Part shown: positions 54,333-64,000 of the stretch, one piece after another
Numbering within the stretch: the stretch's first letter is position 1
How the letters are laid out: each line of letters starts with the position of its first letter
NCBI RefSeq assembly: GCF_009720655.1
Contig: NZ_WNKS01000005.1
Location: 183,679 to 247,678, forward strand
Source: Rhodoblastus acidophilus
Lineage (GTDB): Bacteria > Pseudomonadota > Alphaproteobacteria > Rhizobiales > Beijerinckiaceae
Length of the DNA: 64,000 bases
Direction of reading: 5' to 3'
Translations under genes and position numbers: made by a program
Notes under the pieces: model-generated
Told to the model about the DNA's origin: nothing
Database searches by the model: none
Seen by the model: the letters and a program-made list of their open reading frames with translations, nothing else

Positions 54333-55021
54333 TCACCGTCGCCGGCCCCCCCTCGGTCGGCAAGACCGCGCTCATTCTGAAGACGGCGAAGACGCTGCGC
54401 GAGGAGGGCCAAAGACTCGCGGTCGTCAAGTTCGACTGTCTCTCCACCGACGACGACCTGCTCTACCGCCGCGAAAAAATTCCGGTGGCGGCGGGGCTGG
54501 CCGGCTCGGTCTGCCCCGACCATTTCTTCATCGCCAACATCGACGATTGCCTGCAATGGGCCACGGAAATCGGCGCCGACCTCTTGATCGCCGAAAGCGC
54601 CGGCCTGTGCAACCGCTGCTCGCCGCATGTGCAGGGCGCGTTGGCGGTTTGCGTGGTCGACAATCTCTCGGGCGTGCATACGCCCAAAAAAATCGGGCCG
54701 ATGCTGAAAATGGCCGATGTGGTGGCGATCACCAAGGGCGACATCGTCTCGCAGGCCGAGCGCGAAGTGTTCGCCCACAACGTCTGGCGCGCCAATCCGC
54801 AGGCCCAGATCGTCGCCTTCAACGGCCTCACCGGACAGGGCTCAGGCGAACTCGCGTTCCATATGCGCGCGGCGCCGGACCTGGAAACGCTGGAGGGGCG
54901 CAGGCTGCGCTTTCCCATGCCGTCCGCCATCTGCTCCTATTGCATCGGCGAGACCTGCATCGGCGAAAATCACCAGCGCGGCAACGTCCGAAAAATGCGC
55001 TTTCCCGAGGTTTTCGCATGA
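54323..55021 (+). CDS. HypB/CooC-like metallochaperone GTPase
   Basis: A 232-residue SIMIBI-class P-loop protein: Walker A AGPPSVGKTALI (about 7-18), switch region VKFDCLSTDD, LLIAESAGLCNRCSPH with cysteines in the Walker B region, and the base-specificity stretch VVAITKGD. The C terminus has a further cysteine cluster, CSYCIGETCIGEN (about 208-220). Relatives (HypB, UreG, CooC) use nucleotide hydrolysis to insert nickel into enzymes. Here the operon context suggests another metal. The ATG at 54323 and the GGGGG before it decide the start; it overlaps both neighbours. Confidence 0.82.
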   Translation: MRVITVAGPPSVGKTALILKTAKTLREEGQRLAVVKFDCLSTDDDLLYRREKIPVAAGLAGSVCPDHFFIANIDDCLQWATEIGADLLIAESAGLCNRCSPHVQGALAVCVVDNLSGVHTPKKIGPMLKMADVVAITKGDIVSQAEREVFAHNVWRANPQAQIVAFNGLTGQGSGELAFHMRAAPDLETLEGRRLRFPMPSAICSYCIGETCIGENHQRGNVRKMRFPEVFA

Positions 55022-56046
55022 GCGCCCACATGATTCCTCCCGCGCTTTCCCTGCGTCTCGACGAGGCGCAACGGCTCAACCCCGCCGTCGCCGCGCTGAT
55101 CGGCTCCACGCCGAAGCCCGACCTGTCGCTGGCCGGCTGGCTCGACACGCTCGACACAAGCGATTTCGACCGGCTCAAATTTTCGCGCGTCGAGCTTGAG
55201 GCGCACCTGTTGGCGCTGATCCTGGAAGCGCAGGGTTTGCGCAACCCGGTCACCCGCATTGACTCGCTGCGCATCCTTGGCGGGCGCGACAAGACCGGGC
55301 TTGCGGAAAATCTCGATCTCACCCTGCGCCCCGGCGCCATTGTCAGCGTCGTCGGCCCGACCGGCTCCGGAAAAAGCCGGCTGCTCCACGACATCGAATG
55401 CCTCGCCCAGGGCGACACGCCGTCGGGCCGGCGCATTCTGATCGACGGCGAGGTTCCCGAACCGGTGCGACGCTGGGCGGCGAGCGGCAAGCTGGTGGCG
55501 CAGCTGTCGCAAAACATGAATTTTGTCGTCGATCTCACCGTCGGCGATTTCGTCGAAATGCACGCCGAATGCCGCGCGGTGGACAATCCGGAACAGGCGG
55601 CGGCGGAAGTGATCGCCTGCGCCAACCGGCTCGCGGGCGAAAAATTTTCCGCCGCCACCTCGCTGACCCAGCTCAGCGGCGGCCAGAGCCGCGCGCTGAT
55701 GATCGCCGATGTCGCGCTGCTCTCGACCTCGCCCATCGTGCTGATCGACGAGATCGAGAACGCCGGCATCAACCGGCGCCAGGCGCTCGACCTGCTGGTG
55801 GCCAGCGACAAGATCGTCCTGATGTCCACCCACGATCCCATCCTGGCGCTGCACGCCCACAAGCGGATCGTCATCGCCGCCGGCGCCGTGTCGGAGGTGA
55901 TCGAGACTTCGGAGGCCGAGCGCGCCCATCTCGCGACGCTTGAGCATTTCGACCGGCGCATGAGCGAGTTGCGCGAAAAACTGCGCCACGGCGCCCGTCT
56001 CGACGCCCTGCCCCTGCCATTTGGAACCGCATCATGGACGCCCTGA
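55018..56046 (+). CDS. Soluble ABC ATPase without a permease partner
   Basis: A 342-residue protein. The first 80 residues are a helical extension not found in transport ATPases. The ATPase core is intact: VVGPTGSGKSRLLHD (about 112-126), Q-loop AQLSQNM, signature LSGGQSRALMIADVALL, Walker B IVLIDEIENAG and switch STHDP. No permease gene is in this operon, and the extension suggests a non-transport role, for example working with the GTPase on metal insertion, or serving a distant permease. The start overlaps the GTPase stop (ATGA) and the end overlaps the nitroreductase gene by 13 bases. Confidence 0.8.
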   Translation: MSAHMIPPALSLRLDEAQRLNPAVAALIGSTPKPDLSLAGWLDTLDTSDFDRLKFSRVELEAHLLALILEAQGLRNPVTRIDSLRILGGRDKTGLAENLDLTLRPGAIVSVVGPTGSGKSRLLHDIECLAQGDTPSGRRILIDGEVPEPVRRWAASGKLVAQLSQNMNFVVDLTVGDFVEMHAECRAVDNPEQAAAEVIACANRLAGEKFSAATSLTQLSGGQSRALMIADVALLSTSPIVLIDEIENAGINRRQALDLLVASDKIVLMSTHDPILALHAHKRIVIAAGAVSEVIETSEAERAHLATLEHFDRRMSELREKLRHGARLDALPLPFGTASWTP

Positions 56047-56582
56047 CGCTTCTGCTGACCCGACAGTCCGCGCATACGCTGCAAGCGCCTGGACCCGACG
56101 CCGCACAACTGGATGTCATCCTGCGCGCGGCGCTCCGCGTCCCGGATTTTCAGAACCTGAAGCCGTTCGAATTCCTGGTGGCCGAGGGCGAGGGCCGCGA
56201 GCGGCTGGGCGCGCTGATGCAGCAGGCGGCGGTGGCCTCGAACCGCCCCGAGGAAAACATCGCGCGCGCGCCGAAAATGCCGCTGCGGGCGCCGCTGGTG
56301 ATCGTCGTGGTGGCGCGCGCCCGGGAGAGCAAGGTGGCGCCGTTGTTCGACCAGCAGCTTGCCGCGGGCTGCGCGGTCATGGCCATGCAGATGGCTGCCT
56401 TCGCCCAGGGTTTTGCTGGCGTGTGGCGCTCCGGCTGGCCGATGCATGACGAAAACCTGAGCCGGCTGCTTGGCCTCGGGAAACTCGACCGGATCGTCGG
56501 CTTTCTTTATCTCGGCAGCGCCACGAAACCCTACCCGCCCCTGCCGACGCCCGATCCCGCCGCCTTCACCCGCCATTTGTGA
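56034..56582 (+). CDS. Nitroreductase-family flavoprotein, YdjA-like
   Basis: A 182-residue FMN-dependent oxidoreductase of the short YdjA type: N-terminal RQSAHTLQAPGPDAAQLD, RVPDFQNLKPFEFLV (flavin-site region), AAGCAVMAMQMAAFAQGFAGVWRSG and FLYLGSA near the end. Such enzymes reduce nitro groups, quinones or metal complexes with NAD(P)H. In this operon a role in reducing a metal oxyanion (vanadate to V(IV) or V(III)) is conceivable but untested. Its start overlaps the ABC ATPase gene. Confidence 0.85.
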   Translation: MDALTLLLTRQSAHTLQAPGPDAAQLDVILRAALRVPDFQNLKPFEFLVAEGEGRERLGALMQQAAVASNRPEENIARAPKMPLRAPLVIVVVARARESKVAPLFDQQLAAGCAVMAMQMAAFAQGFAGVWRSGWPMHDENLSRLLGLGKLDRIVGFLYLGSATKPYPPLPTPDPAAFTRHL

Positions 56583-56588
56583 GCGGCC

Positions 56589-57041
56589 ATGAACCTCGAC
56601 ATTTTACGCGAAAGCGACCGTGAGGATTGGCTGCCGCTGAGGCGCGGCTATCTCACCTTTTACAAGGCCGACCTGCCCGAGACGACGACGGCGTTGACGT
56701 TTTCGAGGCTGATCGACCCCGCGGAGAGCGCCATGGGCGCCTTCATCGCGCGCGAAAACAGCGAGGACGGCGTTGCGCTCGGGATCACGCACTGGATGGA
56801 CCATCGCTCGTGCTGGACGCCGGGCGATTATTGCTACCTGCAAGACCTGTTTGTCGCGCAGACCGCGCGGTGGACAGGCGTGGCCACGGCGCTGATCGAG
56901 GCCGTGGCGGCGGCGGCCAAGAAGCGCTTTTGTTCGCGAGTGTACTGGATCACCCACGAGACCAATCTCGATGCTCAGAAGATGTATGTGCGGGTGGCGG
57001 AGAGGAGCGGGTTCATCCAGTTTGTGAAGAAATTGGGGTGA
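56589..57041 (+). CDS. GNAT-family N-acetyltransferase
   Basis: A 150-residue acetyltransferase with YLQDLFVAQTARWTGVATAL (acetyl-CoA loop, about 87-106), a following helix and TNLDAQKMYVRVAERSGFIQF at the C terminus. The substrate is unknown. It starts seven bases after the nitroreductase stop and is the last gene of the operon. It might modify the small molecule handled by the ATP-grasp enzyme or protect against it. Confidence 0.85.
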   Translation: MNLDILRESDREDWLPLRRGYLTFYKADLPETTTALTFSRLIDPAESAMGAFIARENSEDGVALGITHWMDHRSCWTPGDYCYLQDLFVAQTARWTGVATALIEAVAAAAKKRFCSRVYWITHETNLDAQKMYVRVAERSGFIQFVKKLG

Positions 57042-57324
57042 CGGCGGCCTTCCACTTTGGCGAGGCTGGGCGCGTCATGTCTGGACGTGCCCGGTCCTCC
57101 AGGCCGCGGCGGAGACTCCTGCGACCGTTGGCGTTGCGGCGCCGCGTGGATGGCCAGGACCCGCGGAGGCGCTCGTCCACGACGGCCAGGTCCTCGCCGG
57201 TGAGGCGGGCGGATAGCGCGGCGGCGCGGCGAAATTTCACCTTCAGGTTGTAAATCGATCTGCGAAAACAGCGAGATTCGCGTTGAAACCGGTGAATTTC
57301 TTGAAAAATCGGCGTCAAATCGTG

Positions 57325-57354
57325 CGATTTTTGCGCGTACAACCAAACGGTTGT
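57325..57354. repeat. Palindromic module next to parS, copy 2
   Basis: ACAACC-AAAC-GGTTGT (57339-57354) with the same 5' flank as 7721-7734; 24 of 30 bases match copy 1. The loop differs while both arms are kept. Confidence 0.55.
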
Positions 57355-57462
57355 GTACGATATCCGGTGGGCGGGCGAAAATTGGCGTTGGGTGCGGGCC
57401 TCGGCTCGGTCTTTGATTTTACTGAAAAATCAGTGACTTGGGTTATTGGACCTTGTTCCGAT

Positions 57463-57478
57463 GGTTTCACGTGAAACA
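57463..57478. other. parS centromere-like site 2
   Basis: GGTTTCACGTGAAACA contains the perfect 14-base ParB palindrome GTTTCACGTGAAAC (57464-57477). It lies in a gap between convergent genes, 49.6 kb from site 1. Confidence 0.92.
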
Positions 57479-57540
57479 AAACGTGAACACTATCTTGTGT
57501 ATCGCGCATTTTCACTTTTGCGCGCGACGTGAACGCGCCG

Positions 57541-58026
57541 TCAAAACGCGTATTGTTCCGCCAGTTCCTCTCCCGTCCGGCGGGCGATGGCGCGGCGCAT
57601 CCACAGCGGTTGCACGCCCGAGATCATCGACTGCACCTGAGCAATGACATCGTCGACGGCGCGATGCCGCGCCGACTTCACAGGAAACACCTTGAGTTGG
57701 TGCACGCGCACGGCGGCGAGATCGGAAAGGCCCATGGTGAACAGGATCGACACGCCTTCCAGCGCGTTGACGCGCTCGGTGAGCGGGTCGTGTCCCGTGC
57801 CGTCGTCGTTCTCCATGTCGTCCATCACACAGCGTCCGCCATTGGCATCGCGGCCGCCGCCAGCCGCCTTGCCCTTGGCGCGGCGGGCGAATTGTAACGC
57901 GTCGATGAATTCGGAATCGTCCGCCGAGACGTCGTAAACGACGAAATTCTTGGCCGCGACGAATGGCGCGTCGAGGTCGGTCAGGCTGTCGGTGGTGATG
58001 GCGATGCGCAGATGTTGGCCTTCCAT
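57541..58026 (-). CDS. NifX-family cofactor-binding protein of the vnf operon
   Basis: A 161-residue protein of the NifX/NafY/NifB-C-terminal family, which binds nitrogenase cofactor precursors such as NifB-co. Visible are LRIAITTDSLTDLDAPFVAAKNFVVYDV (start), then LTERVNALEGVSILFTMGLSDLAAVRVHQLKVFPVK and the helix PLWMRRAIARR. The His of the usual HFG/HLGH motif is replaced (DAPF), and a Gly- and Asp-rich insert lies at about 50-75. The start at 58026 has GGAG upstream; the longer frame translates the dispersed repeat. It is probably VnfX-like, but orthology is not established. Confidence 0.75.
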   Translation of the reverse strand: MEGQHLRIAITTDSLTDLDAPFVAAKNFVVYDVSADDSEFIDALQFARRAKGKAAGGGRDANGGRCVMDDMENDDGTGHDPLTERVNALEGVSILFTMGLSDLAAVRVHQLKVFPVKSARHRAVDDVIAQVQSMISGVQPLWMRRAIARRTGEELAEQYAF

Positions 58027-58059
58027 GATGGGCTCCTCGATGCTCGTAAGGCGACCAAC

Positions 58060-58147
58060 CGTCATTGCGAGCGAAGCGAAGCAATCCATCCTGCGGCTTG
58101 CACGAACCGTGGATGGCTTCGTCGCCTTCGGCTCCTCGCAATGACGG
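58060..58147. repeat. GTCATTGCGAG palindromic repeat
   Basis: CCGTCATTGCGAG (58060-58072) faces CTCGCAATGACGG (58135-58147), with AAGCAATCCATC and TGGATGGCTTCG inside. It lies between two vnf-operon genes, so it would be transcribed as a hairpin. Confidence 0.8.
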
Positions 58148-59044
58148 TTACGTCATCGGCTGGTTGATGCTGGGTTTCAGGCGTCCGAATTTTTTCCGGA
58201 ACGCCGCCGGCAGAGACATGGGGTCTTTCTTCGCGCGCGCCTCCCACTTGGGCAGGTCGGCGACGGCGATCTTGCCGTCCTTCAGCGCCTCCACGGGAAT
58301 GATGTGCAGCACGTCGTGCAGCACCGCGAAAAAATCGATGGCGTAGCGGGCGCTGTCGCGATAGGGCGCGGGGATATCGATCTGGACGAAATCGCCCTCG
58401 AACGTCGTCTTGGGATTGTCGCAGTCGAAGCGGAAGTGGCGGTTGAACGGGCCCTTGCGCTGGAACTGGTAGAGCGTGCGGCCCTCGTCGGAATAGCGCC
58501 TGATGTCGCCGCCAAGATCAAAGAACATTTCCGAAAACACCCAGCCGACATAGCTTTCCGGATAGACGCTGTCGCGCGCGGAAAACCAGTAGGCGACCAT
58601 GGTCTCGATCAGGTCGAGGCCGGCGGCGGTGATGTCGAAATAATAGACCTCCTTGCCGATCACGCCGCCCATGCAGATCACGCCATTGCGCATCTCGACC
58701 TGTCCGTGCGGATGAAACGCGATCAGCCGGAGGATGCGGGTGACGCGGTGCAATTGCAGCGCAACCTTTTCGACCATGGTCGTCTTGGGCAGGTCTTTCG
58801 CCCGCGCCCAGGAGGTGAGCGGCAGCTCGGTCGGATAGAGGCCGGCAAGCGTCGCCTCGAACACGACGGCCGCCCGGGCCAAAGCCGCGATGCGCTCCAG
58901 CGGAGCCTCTTCCGGGAGCGGCGGTTCGTCAAAGGTTAGGATGCGCGGCTTTGTGTAGAGTTCGATCTGGCGGTGTTCCGGCAGCCTCACCTTGTTCGAC
59001 CAGCCGAAGTCCGGATTGGCGAAGAGTTTTGATGTGAATCCCAT
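58148..59044 (-). CDS. Unrecognised conserved-looking protein in the vnf operon
   Basis: A 298-residue soluble protein with no domain I can name. Features are an N terminus MGFTSKLFANPDFGW, a helical part to about 140, then GQVEMRNGVICMGGVIGKEVYYFD, SYVGWVFSEMFFDLGGDIRRYSDEG and a C-terminal basic tail (FRKKFGRLKPS). Aromatic residues are frequent and cysteines rare (two). GAGAGGC lies before the ATG at 59044. Its place between vnfK and the nifX-like gene suggests a V-nitrogenase assembly, protection or regulatory role. It does not match the lengths of AnfO or VnfY as I know them. Confidence 0.7.
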   Translation of the reverse strand: MGFTSKLFANPDFGWSNKVRLPEHRQIELYTKPRILTFDEPPLPEEAPLERIAALARAAVVFEATLAGLYPTELPLTSWARAKDLPKTTMVEKVALQLHRVTRILRLIAFHPHGQVEMRNGVICMGGVIGKEVYYFDITAAGLDLIETMVAYWFSARDSVYPESYVGWVFSEMFFDLGGDIRRYSDEGRTLYQFQRKGPFNRHFRFDCDNPKTTFEGDFVQIDIPAPYRDSARYAIDFFAVLHDVLHIIPVEALKDGKIAVADLPKWEARAKKDPMSLPAAFRKKFGRLKPSINQPMT

Positions 59045-59077
59045 GGTGAAGCCTCTCGGTGAAGCGCTCGATCGGTT

Positions 59078-59141
59078 CCCTCTCCCCGCACAGGGCGTCC
59101 GCAAGGACGCCCGTCTGACGACGGGCTATGCGGGGAGAGGG
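59078..59141. repeat. Intercistronic hairpin repeat after vnfK
   Basis: CCCTCTCCCCGCA (59078-59090) pairs with TGCGGGGAGAGGG (59129-59141); two smaller hairpins (GGCGTCCGCAAGGACGCC and CCCGTCTGACGACGGG) fill the loop. The outer arms match the elements at 6929 and 7350. It could stabilise the vnfDGK part of the mRNA. Confidence 0.8.
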
Positions 59142-59222
59142 AGCGGCGCGACGGTTGGAACGGCGACGCGCCGCTGGTTGGCGCACAGGCTCGGAGGGTG
59201 AGCGCCTGTGCGCAAAAAAACC

Positions 59223-62441
<3,219 letters not shown>

Positions 62442-62531
62442 TCACGAATGTGAGTTGCAAAAGTCGCTCTCGCGGATACCGGCGGCGGAAAGGCAAAAGC
62501 GACTGGCTCCGGCGCCGTTGCGAATGAGGAT

Positions 62532-62547
62532 CGCAGGAAGCGTGCCA
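62532..62547 (-). promoter_or_regulatory. Sigma-54 promoter of vnfDGK
   Basis: Minus strand TGGCACGCTTCCTGCG matches TGGCACG-N4-TTGCW at 10 of 12 fixed positions with correct spacing. Predicted start near 62521, leader about 92 bases. Confidence 0.8.
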
Positions 62548-62578
62548 AGTTACATTCACTTTATTCCACTTACATATT

Positions 62579-62603
62579 GAATAGCGCCAAACGGGCGCTA
62601 TTC
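62579..62603. promoter_or_regulatory. Perfect 10-bp dyad upstream of the vnfD promoter
   Basis: GAATAGCGCC-AAACG-GGCGCTATTC. Its near edge lies about 32 bases upstream of the vnfD -24 box. Too close for a usual sigma-54 enhancer, so perhaps a repressor or accessory site. No T-run on either side, so not a clear terminator. Confidence 0.5.
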
Positions 62604-62720
62604 CCTGATTTTCAGCGGAATCTTTTTTCATCGCCGCTCAGGCTCGCCGAAGCGCATCGTGCATAAAAGTTCGCCCATGTAACAAGAGCGTTCCGGCGTC
62701 CAATTTCGTGCCCGGACCGG

Positions 62721-62740
62721 TTTGCACGCGAACGTGCGAA
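62721..62740. promoter_or_regulatory. Candidate enhancer dyad of the divergent vnf promoters
   Basis: TTTGCACG-CGAA-CGTGCGAA, an 8-bp dyad with one mismatch. It ends 70 bases before the -24 box of the plus-strand promoter, the same spacing as the 50.4-kb dyad, and shares GCGAACG and CGTGCGAA with it. Possibly bound by VnfA, whose gene is not in the window. Confidence 0.5.
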
Positions 62741-62809
62741 AATTTGCCCTTCTGTACGCGATACTGAATTTCGTGGCCAAAACGTCAGTCATATTGAGCA
62801 GAATTTACT

Positions 62810-62825
62810 TGGCACGGCTGTTGCA
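62810..62825 (+). promoter_or_regulatory. Sigma-54 promoter of the NifX-glyoxalase gene and vnfH
   Basis: TGGCACGGCTGTTGCA is an exact match to TGGCACG-N4-TTGCW. Predicted start near 62836, 24 bases before the ATG at 62860. Confidence 0.92.
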
Positions 62826-62859
62826 GTGACTTGATGCGAGCAAACGCCGGGGACGCGCC

Positions 62860-64000
<1,141 letters not shown>

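Larger units (their letters stand above)
57042..57540. other. 500-base convergent gap with parS
   Basis: No credible gene. The left half keeps traces of a degenerate CATG/CCGG repeat; the right half is AT-richer and holds the palindromic module 57325-57354 and parS 57463-57478. Confidence 0.7.

Overview
The window is a GC-rich (roughly two-thirds GC) stretch of an alphaproteobacterial chromosome, most likely from the Hyphomicrobiales (a Beijerinckiaceae/Methylocystaceae/Rhodoblastus-like organism). Pointers are the B12-dependent NrdJ reductase, a SigF/NrsF-type ECF sigma pair, FATGUY-like single receivers, the PHA genes and several families of short palindromic repeats common in that order. 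Two near-consensus parS sites (7824-7839 and 57463-57478) suggest that the window lies in the origin-proximal part of the main chromosome.

Layout. 1-8.4 kb: tail of an lrgB gene, nrdJ, a lower-GC islet with an ImmA/IrrE-type peptidase and an unknown protein, then 1.5 kb without genes that holds repeats and the first parS. 8.4-14.6 kb: small proteins, an OprB-type porin, a fragment of an ATP synthase beta gene, a 2-hydroxyacid dehydrogenase and phaC. 14.9-24.4 kb: cydDC, tyrS-arfB, two single-domain receivers and recF-recQ. 24.5-40.1 kb: mostly housekeeping and signalling genes (PHA depolymerase and its ribbon-helix-helix neighbour, ychF, a degenerate phytochrome-like receiver protein, a Nudix-type regulator, an HD hydrolase and tag, ygfZ, a dihydroorotase, a MASE3 hybrid kinase, mntH). 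40.1-45.6 kb: one very large gene joining a polytopic membrane region to a GH94-type phosphorylase. 45.8-47.5 kb: tRNA-Ser(UGA) and the sigF-nrsF pair.

47.7-57.0 kb is the most unusual part. A PhnCDE-like oxyanion ABC transporter is divergently transcribed from a tightly coupled gene string: a DUF2478-DUF364-type fusion, a small protein, an ATP-grasp enzyme, a solute-binding-like protein without signal peptide, a HypB/CooC-type GTPase, a soluble ABC ATPase without permease, a nitroreductase and a GNAT acetyltransferase. 57.5-64 kb carries a vanadium nitrogenase locus: vnfD-vnfG-vnfK, an unrecognised gene and a nifX-like gene on the minus strand; on the plus strand a NifX-like domain fused to a complete glyoxalase I domain, followed by the start of vnfH.

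How it fits together. Sigma-54 (-24/-12) promoters precede vnfD, the NifX-glyoxalase gene and the DUF2478 gene, with a weaker one before the PhnC-like gene. A dyad sharing the words GCGAACG and CGTGCGAA lies about 70 bp upstream of the NifX-glyoxalase and DUF2478 promoters, and the 50.4-kb copy sits almost midway between its two divergent promoters. I infer that the 47.7-57.0 kb genes belong to the same regulon as the vanadium nitrogenase and may take up, reduce and deliver vanadium, or build part of its cofactor. That role is a hypothesis drawn from promoter and gene context, not shown by the sequence.
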